In this document: one piece after another, positions 5,555 to 14,164 of the stretch
Numbering within the stretch: the first letter of the stretch is position 1
Layout of the letters: each line of letters opens with the position of its first letter
Source of the DNA: Faecalicoccus acidiformans
GTDB taxonomy: Bacteria; Bacillota_I; Bacilli_A; Erysipelotrichales; Erysipelotrichaceae
NCBI RefSeq assembly: GCF_014202635.1
Contig: NZ_JACHHD010000016.1
Span: forward strand, 1-40,870
Direction: 5' to 3'
DNA: 40,870 bases
Notes under the pieces: model-generated
Told to the model about the DNA's origin: nothing
Seen by the model: only the letters and a program-made list of their open reading frames with translations
Databases searched by the model: none
Position numbers and translations under genes: made by a program

Positions 5555-6238
5555 ATGGAAAAGATGAGTCAAGTAAAGGGCAAGCTGATTGTTTCATGTC
5601 AGGCTTTGCCGGAAGAACCATTACATTCTTCCTTTATTATGGGACGTATGGCTATTGCAGCCAAACAAGGTGGTGCTCATGGCATCCGTGCTAACAGCGT
5701 GAGTGATATTGAGGAGATCAAGAAACAAGTTGATTTGCCGGTGATTGGAATTATTAAAAGACAGTATGGAGATAATCCGGTGTATATCACGCCAACCATG
5801 AAGGAAATCGACGAACTAATGACAGTTTCTCCCGAAGTGATTGCCGTTGATGCAACATGCCGGCAACGTCCGGACGGTAAGACTTTGGATGAATTCTATC
5901 AGGATATTCGCGCTAAGTATCCTTCTCAGATGTTGATGGCAGATTGTTCAACTTTAGATGAGATGCTTCATGCAGCCAAGCTGGGCTTTGATTTTGTAGG
6001 AACAACTTTGGTGGGCTATACGGAAGAATCAAAAGGACTGCACATCGAATCGAATGATTTCGAAATCATTCGTGAACTGTTATCCAAAATCGATAAGCCG
6101 GTGATTGCTGAAGGAAATATCGACACTCCGGCAAAGGCAAAACGTGTACTGGAACTTGGTTCGTACAGTGTTGTTGTCGGCTCGATCATCACCCGACCAC
6201 AAGTAATTACTAAGCGATTCGCTGATGCAATCGGATAG
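5555..6238 (+). CDS. nanE: N-acetylmannosamine-6-phosphate 2-epimerase
   Basis: The enzyme turns ManNAc-6-P into GlcNAc-6-P in sialic acid and ManNAc catabolism. The 227 residues match NanE throughout: LIVSCQALPEEPLHSS near the start, GAHGIRANS, LPVIGIIKR (the catalytic lysine region), VIAVDATCRQRPDG, ADCSTLDEM, GFDFVGTTLVGYT, VIAEGNIDTP and VVVGSIITRP, i.e. a TIM barrel with phosphate-binding loops at the end. It stands alone, with no nanA, nanK or transporter nearby. The start at 5555 is in doubt; a second in-frame ATG lies at 5564. Its terminator begins at the last base of the stop codon. Confidence 0.95.
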   Translation: MEKMSQVKGKLIVSCQALPEEPLHSSFIMGRMAIAAKQGGAHGIRANSVSDIEEIKKQVDLPVIGIIKRQYGDNPVYITPTMKEIDELMTVSPEVIAVDATCRQRPDGKTLDEFYQDIRAKYPSQMLMADCSTLDEMLHAAKLGFDFVGTTLVGYTEESKGLHIESNDFEIIRELLSKIDKPVIAEGNIDTPAKAKRVLELGSYSVVVGSIITRPQVITKRFADAIG

Positions 6239-6261
6239 ACCACAATCGTGGTCTTTTTTTT
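6238..6261 (+). terminator. nanE terminator, overlapping the stop codon
   Basis: GACCAC (6238-6243) pairs with GTGGTC (6248-6253) around an AATC loop, followed by eight T. The first stem base is the last base of the nanE TAG. Confidence 0.9.
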
Positions 6262-6302
6262 CACTTATTGTTATAATAGGAACATTGGAGGTGAAAGCCA
6301 AA

Positions 6303-7691
6303 ATGTTGTCAAAAGAAGAATGTGAAGTTTTGTTACAACGGTGTTTAAAAGGGAATGCTGACTTTGCGGAAATATTTGAAGAAGATACAGTCAGTGAAGG
6401 AATCTCCATGGTGGATGGCGAAATCGAAGAAGTCAATCGAATCGTTCGTGCCGGCGTTGGAATTCGCTTATATAAAGATGTGCAATCGGTTTACGGGTAT
6501 ACCAATGAATTAGATATGACAAGTTTGAATACTTTGATCGATGGATTGCGAGATGCCTTTGGGCAAGCTGATCACGAAAAAGAAGTTCATTTGGAAAAAG
6601 TAGAAATTGATAACCGACATCCGGTCCAGGTGGATCCGATCGAAGCACCTTTGTCACAGAAGGCACAATTGTTGATGAAAGGGTATCAAGCAGCCAAACA
6701 ATGCGATCAACGAATCGTAAAAGTCACTGGATCGTTGAGTAGTGTACATCAAAATGTTCAAATCGCAAACACGGAAGGACGTTTAGTCCAAGATACTCGC
6801 GTGCGCACTCGTTTGGCAATCAGTGCTTATGCGCAAGAAGGAGAAAACATGCAATCGGGAAATGACAGCCCGGGGGCAAGTCAAGGTTTGGAGTTTTATG
6901 CGTTACGCACACCAGAATCGATCGGGAAAGAAGCTGCTCGCAGTGCTTTGGTTTTGTTAGAAGCTCAAGATTGCCCATCGGGGAAAATGCCTGTAATTAT
7001 TGATAATGGATTTGGGGGCGTGATTTTTCACGAAGCGTGTGGACACTCTTTGGAAGCAACTTCCGTTGCGAAAAATCAAAGTGTGTTTACTGGTAAATTA
7101 GGGCAGGTGATCGCGAGTCCATGTGTAACGGCCATTGATGATGGAACGATCCCTAATGCATGGGGAAGCGAAAACGTTGATGATGAGGGTTCGCCACAAC
7201 AAAAACGAGTTTTGATTCGCAATGGAGTCTTGGAAAACTATATGGTGGACCGCTTGAACGGAAGAAGAATGAATCATTCGTCTACGGGATCGGCCCGACG
7301 CCAATCGTATAAATTTGAACCCACTTCGCGTATGACAAATACTTATATTGCACCGGGCAAAGATAAATTTGAAGATATGTTCAAAGGAATCGAAAAAGGA
7401 TTATATGCGCGCAAGATGGGTGGCGGCAGTGTAAACCCGCAGACTGGAGAGTTTAATTTTGCGGTCAATGAAGGATATTTGATCGAGAACGGGCAAATCA
7501 CTAAACCAGTCAAAGGCGCCAGCTTGATTGGAAACGGAAAAGAAATCTTGATGGATATCGACCGCGTGAGTGATAATTTGTCGCGTGCCCAGGGAATGTG
7601 TGGATCTAGTTCAGGAAGCATTCCTGTGGATGTAGGGCAACCGGCGATTCGCGTATCTAAGATCACAGTAGGAGGAACTGCTCATGAATAA
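6303..7691 (+). CDS. tldD: TldD metalloprotease subunit
   Basis: TldD with TldE/PmbA forms a heterodimeric zinc protease that degrades unfolded peptides and trims some RiPP precursors. The 462-residue protein carries the metal site HEACGHSLEAT, the family's N-terminal half with EDTVSEGISMVDGEIEEVNR, and the typical end with MCGSSSGSIPVDVGQPAIRV. The start is the ATG at 6303, 9 bases after GGAGGTG; the longer open frame to 6225 runs through the nanE terminator. A TATAAT at 6272-6277 gives a normal leader. The stop overlaps the tldE start by 8 bases, so the two subunits are translationally coupled. No RiPP precursor gene is evident nearby. Confidence 0.95.
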   Translation: MLSKEECEVLLQRCLKGNADFAEIFEEDTVSEGISMVDGEIEEVNRIVRAGVGIRLYKDVQSVYGYTNELDMTSLNTLIDGLRDAFGQADHEKEVHLEKVEIDNRHPVQVDPIEAPLSQKAQLLMKGYQAAKQCDQRIVKVTGSLSSVHQNVQIANTEGRLVQDTRVRTRLAISAYAQEGENMQSGNDSPGASQGLEFYALRTPESIGKEAARSALVLLEAQDCPSGKMPVIIDNGFGGVIFHEACGHSLEATSVAKNQSVFTGKLGQVIASPCVTAIDDGTIPNAWGSENVDDEGSPQQKRVLIRNGVLENYMVDRLNGRRMNHSSTGSARRQSYKFEPTSRMTNTYIAPGKDKFEDMFKGIEKGLYARKMGGGSVNPQTGEFNFAVNEGYLIENGQITKPVKGASLIGNGKEILMDIDRVSDNLSRAQGMCGSSSGSIPVDVGQPAIRVSKITVGGTAHE

Positions 7692-9009
7692 ACAAGCATG
7701 GATCCAATGTGCCTTGGAAAAGGGGATGGATAATTTAGAAATCTATCAATCTTTATCTTCACAGCGTTCTATGACATGGTATGAAGGGAAATTGGACACA
7801 ATGACGAACAGCCGCGTTATGGGAACTTCGATCCGAGGGGTTTATCAAAACAAAATGGCAAATATGGCTTTTGAGAAAATTGAGGATGAAGATAAAGAAA
7901 AAGTTATTGAGCAATTGATTGAGCAAGCTAAATTGCTGTCGACTAAAGAACCGGATCAGATTCGAGAACCAGAATCTTTTGATGTTGTAAAAAAAGATAG
8001 GAATTGGGTGCGCCCATCGAATGAACTCGTTCAACAGACTTTACAAATCTTGGAACAAAAGCTCAAGGCCTACGATCCGAGGATCCTCCAAGTCAATGAA
8101 TTAGGCTATGAAGAAGCTTTTGGTTCGCGAAGTATTTTCAATTCTCTAGGGTTGGATGTACAAGATGAAGATCAGATGCAGATTTTGATGGCTTATGTCG
8201 TGGCTGGACAAGGGGAAGATGTTCAAGTCAATTATGAAGTGGAAATAGTGGAAGACTTAGCTAGTTTTGATTTAGATGCTTTTGTGAAGAAAGTATGTGA
8301 TAAAGCACTCGAAAAGTTGCAAGCCTCTTCCATCCCTTCACAGATGATGCCGGTTATTTTTGAGACAGAGGCAATGACTTCACTGTTTCAATCTTTTGTG
8401 GGATTGTTCAATGGAGAACTTTTGTATAAAGGAATTTCCTGTTTGAAGGATAAGATGAATGAAAAGATCTTTTCGGATAAGATCACGATCATAGATGATC
8501 CTCGCAATACAGATGCTTTGTCGATTGCCAATTTTGACGATGAAGGGTGCCCGACTCATAAAAAAACACTTGTTGACCAGGGCGTTTTTGTACAGGCTTT
8601 ACATTCGACAAAAACTGCTAATTGTATGCATACACAAAGTACCGGAAATGGTTTTAAATCCGGATACGCGGCAACGGTTGGGGTGTCACCGATGAATTGT
8701 CAAATCTTACCTGGAGATCATTCTCTGGAACAATTGTGCCAACTTATGAAAGATGGTTTGGTGATTACCGATCTGCAAGGGCTGCATGCCGGCATTGATT
8801 TTGTATCAACTGATTTTTCTTTACAAGCTTCTGGTTATCTGGTCAAAGATGGCAAACGAAGCCGAAGTGTGACTTTGATTACAGTGGCTGCCAACTTTAT
8901 GGAATTGATGCGCTCCGTAGTGGCGGTCGGCAACGATTTGGATTGGAGTTATCATACGATCAAAAGTCCAAGTATTTATTTTGAAAAATGTGCAATTAGT
9001 GGGGAGTGA
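7684..9009 (+). CDS. tldE: TldE/PmbA, partner subunit of TldD
   Basis: At 441 residues this is the non-metal-binding homologue that shapes the cavity of the TldD/TldE protease. Family features seen are the N-terminal DNLEIYQSLSSQRSMTWYEG, the central FETEAMTSLFQSFVGLFNGE, IIDDPRNTDALSIANFDDEG, and the C-terminal GLHAGIDFVSTDFSLQASGY. The HExxxH of TldD is absent, as expected. Its ATG lies inside the tldD end (8-bp overlap), and the following gene starts 6 bases after its stop. Confidence 0.95.
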   Translation: MNKQAWIQCALEKGMDNLEIYQSLSSQRSMTWYEGKLDTMTNSRVMGTSIRGVYQNKMANMAFEKIEDEDKEKVIEQLIEQAKLLSTKEPDQIREPESFDVVKKDRNWVRPSNELVQQTLQILEQKLKAYDPRILQVNELGYEEAFGSRSIFNSLGLDVQDEDQMQILMAYVVAGQGEDVQVNYEVEIVEDLASFDLDAFVKKVCDKALEKLQASSIPSQMMPVIFETEAMTSLFQSFVGLFNGELLYKGISCLKDKMNEKIFSDKITIIDDPRNTDALSIANFDDEGCPTHKKTLVDQGVFVQALHSTKTANCMHTQSTGNGFKSGYAATVGVSPMNCQILPGDHSLEQLCQLMKDGLVITDLQGLHAGIDFVSTDFSLQASGYLVKDGKRSRSVTLITVAANFMELMRSVVAVGNDLDWSYHTIKSPSIYFEKCAISGE

Positions 9010-9014
9010 AAAAT

Positions 9015-9785
9015 ATGGCATATGTGAACACCGGCATGCAAGCCGCTTTAAAGGAATTAAAACAACAAGATACACCACAAATTCGAAATGTGATCATTGA
9101 ACTCTTATTTACAAGTCCGCTTTACGTAGCTGCCACTTGGGATAAGGAACCCATCCGGGACGAAAAGGGAAATATGACCTTTCCGCCGGATACTCACTTC
9201 TCATTGTTGACGATCCAGACAACTGAGAAACAACGCTTTTTTCCAATGTTTACTTCCAAAGAAGAAAGCGAAAAATGGAGTGGATCACAAGGAGCCAAAA
9301 TGTTGTTGCTGAAATACGACCAATATATACCAATTGTGGAAATGGCTCAAAAGGATATCTCCGGCATCGTACTGGATCCTTATGGATATAATATTCCATT
9401 TACAACTGCAATGTTGATGAATTTGAAAAAACATCCGCGACATACGGCTTTGCGGGAGACGAAAATTGAAAAAGGAGAAAAAGTCAGTTTACGTGACCCA
9501 TCATTTGATGTCACAGATTTAAAAGAAGCTTTGATCCAGTATGGGAAAGAACATCCCAATATCCGTTCAATCGTCTTAAAGGAAAGAATCGTGACCGATC
9601 AGCCAAGCCACTGGTTTCTAGTGGTGGATATGGAATCGGAGGATCCGCGTTTTCTTCAAGATATGGCTAGAGCGTGTGCTCGCTGCAGTCATGGGAAACA
9701 GTTTGAATTCATTTTTGCCAGTTTGCGTTTGGCTCAAGAAATTCTATCCAAGAATACACCGCTCTATTCCAAGACAGAGGCTTAG
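9015..9785 (+). CDS. SseB-family protein
   Basis: The 256-residue protein has two parts: residues 1 to about 125 resemble the SseB N-terminal domain (LLFTSPLYVAAT, then FSLLTIQTTEKQRFFPMFTSKEE and VLDPYGYNIPF), and the rest resembles the SseB C-terminal domain (SLRDPSFDVTDLKEAL, SHWFLVVDME). SseB-like proteins are of unclear function; the name comes from altered serine sensitivity in E. coli. I take the ATG at 9015, 8 bases after GGGGAG, rather than the GTG at 9006. It completes the tldD-tldE operon, and a terminator containing its stop codon follows. Confidence 0.85.
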   Translation: MAYVNTGMQAALKELKQQDTPQIRNVIIELLFTSPLYVAATWDKEPIRDEKGNMTFPPDTHFSLLTIQTTEKQRFFPMFTSKEESEKWSGSQGAKMLLLKYDQYIPIVEMAQKDISGIVLDPYGYNIPFTTAMLMNLKKHPRHTALRETKIEKGEKVSLRDPSFDVTDLKEALIQYGKEHPNIRSIVLKERIVTDQPSHWFLVVDMESEDPRFLQDMARACARCSHGKQFEFIFASLRLAQEILSKNTPLYSKTEA

Positions 9786-9800
9786 CTTCTGTCTTTTTTT
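9772..9800 (+). terminator. Terminator containing the stop codon of the SseB-like gene
   Basis: AGACAGAGGC (9772-9781) pairs with GCTTCTGTCT (9785-9794) around a three-base loop, followed by seven T. The TAG stop (9783-9785) sits in the loop and the first base of the right arm. Six bases later comes the -10 of cca. Confidence 0.9.
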
Positions 9801-9805
9801 CAGTG

Positions 9806-9817
9806 TATAATATGAAT
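9806..9817 (+). promoter_or_regulatory. -10 element six bases before the cca ATG
   Basis: TATAAT (9806-9811) follows immediately after the upstream terminator and is separated by ATGAAT from the ATG at 9818. No SD exists in front of either ATG (9812 or 9818). Because the terminator should stop read-through, this promoter must serve cca, and the mRNA would start at or beside the ATG. No good -35 is seen. Confidence 0.5.
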
Positions 9818-11131
9818 ATGTTACTTTCTCAATCCATTCAGTCGATTCTACAAACTTTAAATCAGAACGGGTACCAGGCTTATGTCGTAGGCGGTTGTGT
9901 TCGTGATGCACTATTAGGAAAAGAATACACTGATATCGATATCTGTACGAATGCGCTTCCGGAAGTTGTTCAATCTTTATTTGAACATACGGTTCCAACC
10001 GGGATTCGTCATGGAACGATCACAGTTTTAATGCCGGAACCGGTAGAAATCACGACTTTTCGTAAGGAATCAGATTACCGTGATCATCGTCATCCTTCTA
10101 CGATCACTTTCGTTTCTACGATTCAAGAAGATCTTTCCAGACGAGATTTTACGATCAATGCCATGGCATATCATCCGGATACAGGCCTGATCGATCCTTT
10201 TGGCGGCCGCCAAGATCTTAAAGACCATAGGATTCGCTGTGTAGGAGATCCGGATACACGGTTTCAAGAAGACGCTTTGCGGCTTATGAGAGCGCACCGT
10301 TTTTGTGCCAAACTCCAATTCACCATGGAAGAAAATACCAAGGCTGCATTGATTCGAAATGCATCGCTGATTCGTTACATTGCGGTAGAACGGATTTGTA
10401 AAGAGCTGATTCAAATCTTGGAATGGGATCCTTATCAGATTGAACAGATGACGGAAATGCTGTCGCCCTGGATCCCGGAACTGGAAGCTTGCCTACGGTG
10501 TGATCAGAATTCTTTATGGCACGATACCAATGTGCTTCATCATTCCTTAAGAGCTGTTTCTTATTTAAAGCCCTTCGATAAAGAATTGGCCTATGCTTTG
10601 TTGCTGCACGATATTGGAAAACCCTCTGTGAAAACGACCAAGGAAGGAATCGATCATTTCTATGGTCATCCGCCTGTGAGTGCGGCTATTGCGAGAAGAA
10701 TCGTACACGATTTAAAACTGCCGTCCAGCTTTCAAAAAGAAATCCCGGCATTGATAGAGTTTCATGATGACAGATTAGCCTGTAAATTAAAAACGATCTA
10801 TCGCTATCGTATTGAAAAAGGGTGGAGCGATCAAAGGATGCGTCAGTTCTTTCGCCTTCGTCAGTGCGACATCTTGGCTCATTCATCCTATGGACAAAAG
10901 TCATTAGAGGATCTAAATGCATTTATAGAATACTATAATTCGCAAAGCAAACGTCCTATGGAATTCAAAGATCTGGCCATAGGCGGGAAGGAAGTTTTAG
11001 AGCATACGTCGCAAAAAGGAAGAGCGATCCATGATACTTTAAATCAGCTGTTACAATATGTATTTTATTATCCCCAAAAAAACCAAAAAGAGATTCTGAT
11101 CTCGTTATTAGAGGAAGGAAGATTTGTATGA
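9818..11131 (+). CDS. cca: CCA tRNA nucleotidyltransferase
   Basis: This class II nucleotidyltransferase repairs or adds the 3' CCA of tRNAs. Motifs seen: AYVVGGCVRDALLG (residues 21-34), the metal-binding DID of YTDIDICTNA (Asp39 and Asp41), RRDFTINAMAYHP, DALRLMRAHRFCA (template/body motifs), then an HD domain with LLHDIGKP. The 437-residue length is normal for Gram-positive CCA enzymes with a C-terminal HD part. I prefer the ATG at 9818 because the one at 9812 directly follows the -10 box. The seven tRNAs of this window already encode CCA, so repair is the likely main role. The stop overlaps the rmuC start (ATGA). Confidence 0.95.
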   Translation: MLLSQSIQSILQTLNQNGYQAYVVGGCVRDALLGKEYTDIDICTNALPEVVQSLFEHTVPTGIRHGTITVLMPEPVEITTFRKESDYRDHRHPSTITFVSTIQEDLSRRDFTINAMAYHPDTGLIDPFGGRQDLKDHRIRCVGDPDTRFQEDALRLMRAHRFCAKLQFTMEENTKAALIRNASLIRYIAVERICKELIQILEWDPYQIEQMTEMLSPWIPELEACLRCDQNSLWHDTNVLHHSLRAVSYLKPFDKELAYALLLHDIGKPSVKTTKEGIDHFYGHPPVSAAIARRIVHDLKLPSSFQKEIPALIEFHDDRLACKLKTIYRYRIEKGWSDQRMRQFFRLRQCDILAHSSYGQKSLEDLNAFIEYYNSQSKRPMEFKDLAIGGKEVLEHTSQKGRAIHDTLNQLLQYVFYYPQKNQKEILISLLEEGRFV

Positions 11132-12072
11132 CGATCGTAATTGTTGCTTGTCTGGCAATATTGATTTTTTGTGTATTGTTTTTGGCAATCCAGATCAAAT
11201 CACAAAATCAGAAACAAGAAGACTCTCTTGTTCAAATAATGCTTCAAAAAAAAGAAGAAGAAACAAGAAGTGCATTTGAACAACAGCAAATTCAAAAAAC
11301 ATTCCAACAACTAAATAATCAGATCCAGAATTTGGCAAAGGAATCAGCTTTGAGCCAACAGTCATTATCCTGGATGCATGAGAATATTCAATCGATGAAT
11401 AAAATCATGACCAATACCAAAAGAAGAGGAAATTGGGGAGAATATCAATTGGAATCTTTATTGAAAATCTATGCGGGTGAAAATCCTCGTATTTTTTCAA
11501 TGCAGTTTATGTTAAACAACCATAAGATCGTCGATGCGATATTACACCTACCGGGCACAGACAAAATATTGTGTATCGATTCCAAATTCCCGGTAGAAAA
11601 CTTTTTAAAGATTGAAGAAGATCCAGAGAGTTATTCCAAACTGTTTCGAATGAATATGAAAAAACATATCGATGATGTAGCGGCAAAATATATTACCGAA
11701 CAAACCGTTGAACAAGCAATCTTATTTATTCCCAGTGAAGCAATCTATCAATATGTTTGCGGCTCTATGGATGATATGTTGGATTACGCTTTGAGCAAAC
11801 ACGTTCTTTTGACTTCACCTACGACTTTAGTAGGTGTGATCTTTACATTGCTTGCCAGCACACGCGATTTCTACCGGTCATCCCACATTCAGGAAATTGA
11901 AAAAAATATCATGCAACTTCAAGAAGACATCGATCGTTTAAAGCAGAGAAATGAGAAAGTGGTGCGCACTTTAGAGACACTAAATAATCAAGTGGGTTTA
12001 GTTACGACAAGCACTCAAAAAATTTCTAAAAAGATGGATGAGATCACAAAAGGAAAGGATGGACAACAATGA
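11128..12072 (+). CDS. rmuC: DNA recombination protein RmuC
   Basis: A single N-terminal membrane helix (about residues 3-24), a glutamine-rich coiled coil (about 35-105) and the RmuC domain follow one another. Recognisable family motifs are GNWGEYQLESLL, VDAILHLPG, LCIDSKFPVENF and FIPSEAIYQY. RmuC is a predicted PD-(D/E)XK nuclease that limits inversions and other rearrangements at inverted repeats. At 314 residues it is short relative to the roughly 450 of E. coli, as usual in Bacillota. It overlaps cca and the macro-domain gene by 4 bases each, forming one operon. Confidence 0.92.
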   Translation: MTIVIVACLAILIFCVLFLAIQIKSQNQKQEDSLVQIMLQKKEEETRSAFEQQQIQKTFQQLNNQIQNLAKESALSQQSLSWMHENIQSMNKIMTNTKRRGNWGEYQLESLLKIYAGENPRIFSMQFMLNNHKIVDAILHLPGTDKILCIDSKFPVENFLKIEEDPESYSKLFRMNMKKHIDDVAAKYITEQTVEQAILFIPSEAIYQYVCGSMDDMLDYALSKHVLLTSPTTLVGVIFTLLASTRDFYRSSHIQEIEKNIMQLQEDIDRLKQRNEKVVRTLETLNNQVGLVTTSTQKISKKMDEITKGKDGQQ

Positions 12073-12593
12073 TTCAAACAATCAAGGGAGATATTACGCG
12101 ATTAGATTTTGATATTATTGTCAATGCCGCAAATCAGCATCTTTTACCAGGTGGAGGCGTCTGCGGAGCTATTTTTGCGCGAGCCGGACAAGGGCTGGCA
12201 GAAGAGTGCCAAAAGATCGGTTATTGTCCGACTGGCCAGGCAGTTTTGACCAAAGGTTATGGGCTTCCGGCCAAAGCTGTGATTCATACGGTCGGTCCCG
12301 TTTATCATGGAACTGACCAGGACGCTATTGATTTGCAGGCCTGTTATTGGAACACACTTTCGTTGGCATATGATTATCTGATTGATCAAGATTTGGATTC
12401 CTTGAGTTTGGCGTTTCCGTGCATTTCCACGGGGATTTTTGGCTATCCTCACGAAAAGGCGTGTTCGATTGCAGTATCGACTGTACAGAAATTGATGCGC
12501 CAATATCCGGATGCGAAAAGAATCCATGTGACTTTTGTCTGTTATTTGGAAGAAGATTATCTTCTCTATAAGAAGGAGTTAAAACTACGATGA
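12069..12593 (+). CDS. Macro-domain protein (ADP-ribose/O-acetyl-ADP-ribose hydrolase, YmdB type)
   Basis: The 174-residue macro domain has the ADP-ribose-binding motifs GDITRLDFDIIVNAAN (residues 7-22), the glycine loop LLPGGGVCGAIFARAG, the HTVGPVYHG segment and the second phosphate loop CISTGIFGYP. Members remove acetyl from O-acetyl-ADP-ribose or ADP-ribose from acidic residues. It overlaps both neighbours by 4 bases (cca-rmuC-macro-mnmM operon). No sirtuin or ADP-ribosyltransferase gene is present here, so the substrate is open. Confidence 0.93.
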   Translation: MIQTIKGDITRLDFDIIVNAANQHLLPGGGVCGAIFARAGQGLAEECQKIGYCPTGQAVLTKGYGLPAKAVIHTVGPVYHGTDQDAIDLQACYWNTLSLAYDYLIDQDLDSLSLAFPCISTGIFGYPHEKACSIAVSTVQKLMRQYPDAKRIHVTFVCYLEEDYLLYKKELKLR

Positions 12594-13135
12594 GATCAGC
12601 CGTCGAAATGAGTCATCTGTTTTTACGAAATGTGCTGCACTCTCAGGCTGTTTGTGTGGATGCCACTTTAGGACACGGGAAAGATGCTCAGTTTTTCTTA
12701 GATCAGGGATGCAGACAAGTGATTGCGTTTGAAATACAGGAAGATGTTTTATTGGAAACTGTTCAAAGAATTGGGGATTCTCGTTTAGAGGCACATTGTC
12801 AAGGGCACGAGACAATGGAGGAGGTCCTCACGCAGGAAGTGGATGCGATGATCTTTAACTTTGGCTATTGTCCGCATGCTGATTCCAAGATCAAAACTTC
12901 CTGGTCGACCAGTCTGATAGCGGTGCAAAAGGGTTTGCAGATGCTGCGAAAGAAAGGTCGTATGGCCCTGGTTTTTTATCCGCATGCACAAGGTCAAATG
13001 GAGGCAGAGCGCATTGAATCGTATCTAAGCACATTAGATTCTCAAGATTATTGGGTGATTGCTTTTCATCCTTTGAACCAGAGGGCGGTTCCTTATTTGG
13101 TGGGTGTGGAAAAAAGAAAAGAAACCTCATGCTGA
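12590..13135 (+). CDS. mnmM: tRNA 5-(aminomethyl)uridine methyltransferase MnmM (YtqB family)
   Basis: The 181-residue class I SAM methyltransferase has the SAM motif DATLGHGKDAQFFLDQG (residues 24-40), an acidic end of the second strand (AFEIQ), and the YtqB signature FNFGYCPHAD with KTSWSTSLIAVQKGL. YtqB proteins were shown to make the final methylation of mnm5(s2)U34 in Gram-positive tRNAs. It ends the cca operon, so two of four genes act on tRNA. The last 9 bases overlap the convergent minus-strand gene, and the stop codon forms part of a terminator stem. Confidence 0.85.
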   Translation: MRSAVEMSHLFLRNVLHSQAVCVDATLGHGKDAQFFLDQGCRQVIAFEIQEDVLLETVQRIGDSRLEAHCQGHETMEEVLTQEVDAMIFNFGYCPHADSKIKTSWSTSLIAVQKGLQMLRKKGRMALVFYPHAQGQMEAERIESYLSTLDSQDYWVIAFHPLNQRAVPYLVGVEKRKETSC

Positions 13136-13148
13136 AGTTTCTTTTTTT
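13120..13148. terminator. Bidirectional terminator built from two overlapping stop codons
   Basis: AGAAAC-c-TCA (13120-13129) pairs with TGA-a-GTTTCT (13133-13142) around a three-base loop. TGA (13133-13135) is the mnmM stop, and TCA (13127-13129) is the stop of the minus-strand gene, so the two stop codons pair with each other. T-rich runs follow on both strands. Confidence 0.8.
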
Positions 13149-13729
13149 AGATAAGACTCATAATATTGGGCTTTTTTCTCTTGGTCAAGGAATCGATATT
13201 GTTTTGCCAGAAGATAGGCAAGAATGGTTTTCTCGCCAGGAGAAGCTTTTTGAAAGGATTGTTCCATAGTTGGCAGGTTATCGGTCTTGTGTTCAATCAA
13301 GATGTCGTAGAGCTGATGAGCATGAGCCTGCAAGGTAGAGTTATCGAAGCTGTCGATCTCCTTGAGGTAACGATCACATTCTTCTTTGTTTTCTTCATAG
13401 ACATAATGTTCAAAGGCAATCGTACAAACTTCCTGACGTTGTTCTTTTTTTCTTGCCAGTTTTGATACAATTTGGAATTGTTTCTGTATTTTCTCGGAAT
13501 CATCGGATAACAGATAGCGATTTAGCTTCAGGAATTCGATTTGGTAAAGAGGAAAAAACAATCGAACCATCGGAGAACGGATATCTTTGTCAAATTGTTC
13601 AAACTCTAAAAATTGAAGCTCTGCCATCCATCGATTCTGTCGATTTTTTCGATAAAGTTGTGAAAATACCAGATAGAAGATAGCTAGTGCGACAAGGATC
13701 ACAAGAGTCCAGGTGGAATGATTCTCCAT
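13127..13729 (-). CDS. Membrane-anchored helical hypothetical protein
   Basis: One N-terminal TM helix (about residues 8-26) is followed by a basic juxtamembrane stretch (YRKNRQNRW) and about 160 mostly helical, charged residues with repeated aromatic spacing, suggestive of TPR-like helices but without a clear consensus. I do not recognise a family. It directly follows the HIT gene (TAA then ATG, no gap), so both are cotranscribed. The 3' end overlaps mnmM by 9 bases in opposite orientation. Confidence 0.7.
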   Translation of the reverse strand: MENHSTWTLVILVALAIFYLVFSQLYRKNRQNRWMAELQFLEFEQFDKDIRSPMVRLFFPLYQIEFLKLNRYLLSDDSEKIQKQFQIVSKLARKKEQRQEVCTIAFEHYVYEENKEECDRYLKEIDSFDNSTLQAHAHQLYDILIEHKTDNLPTMEQSFQKASPGEKTILAYLLAKQYRFLDQEKKAQYYESYLKKETSA

Positions 13730-14119
13730 TTACTTTAACTTCCTTTTCAATTCCTCAAAATCTATATCTTTTGTTTCGTGAAAATGAATGATCTCAGTGT
13801 CCCCTTTATAGCGAGGAATCAGATGGACATGAAAGTGTTCGACGCTTTGCCCGGCTGCTTCGTGAATATTGGAAAGCATGTTGATTCCATCACAATTCAA
13901 TTGTTTTTCTAAACGGTTGGCCAACATTTGAGCAACTTCAAAAACGTGATTCCTCAATGTGGCTGGGCAATCCAGAAAAGAAGTGCAGTGTTCTTTGGGG
14001 ATGACTAAGGTATGTCCTTTAGCTGTAGGGTTAATATCTAAAAACGCAAAAACTGTATCATCTTCATAGATGCAATGACTGGGAATTTCTTTATTGACTA
14101 TTGAACAAAAAATACACAT
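13730..14119 (-). CDS. HIT-family nucleotide hydrolase (HinT-like)
   Basis: The 129-residue protein carries CIFCSIVNKEIP at the start (a CxxC metal pair common in Gram-positive HIT proteins), HTLVIPKEHC, and the catalytic histidine triad VEHFHVHLIPRY. HIT proteins hydrolyse nucleoside phosphoramidates, dinucleoside polyphosphates or adenylated intermediates. The ATG at 14119 follows AGGAGG by 8 bases; a TATAAT on the minus strand at 14147-14152 serves as -10. Confidence 0.92.
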   Translation of the reverse strand: MCIFCSIVNKEIPSHCIYEDDTVFAFLDINPTAKGHTLVIPKEHCTSFLDCPATLRNHVFEVAQMLANRLEKQLNCDGINMLSNIHEAAGQSVEHFHVHLIPRYKGDTEIIHFHETKDIDFEELKRKLK

Positions 14120-14164
14120 GATAGATCCTCCTGTTTAATATCTTTTATTATACAACAAATACCT

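Noticed and set aside
6225-6302. 26-residue N-terminal extension of TldD
   Set aside because: It would be translated through the nanE stop and terminator; the ATG at 6303 has a proper SD.
7098-7304. Minus-strand frames within tldD
   Set aside because: Antisense shadows of conserved TldD sequence without start signals.
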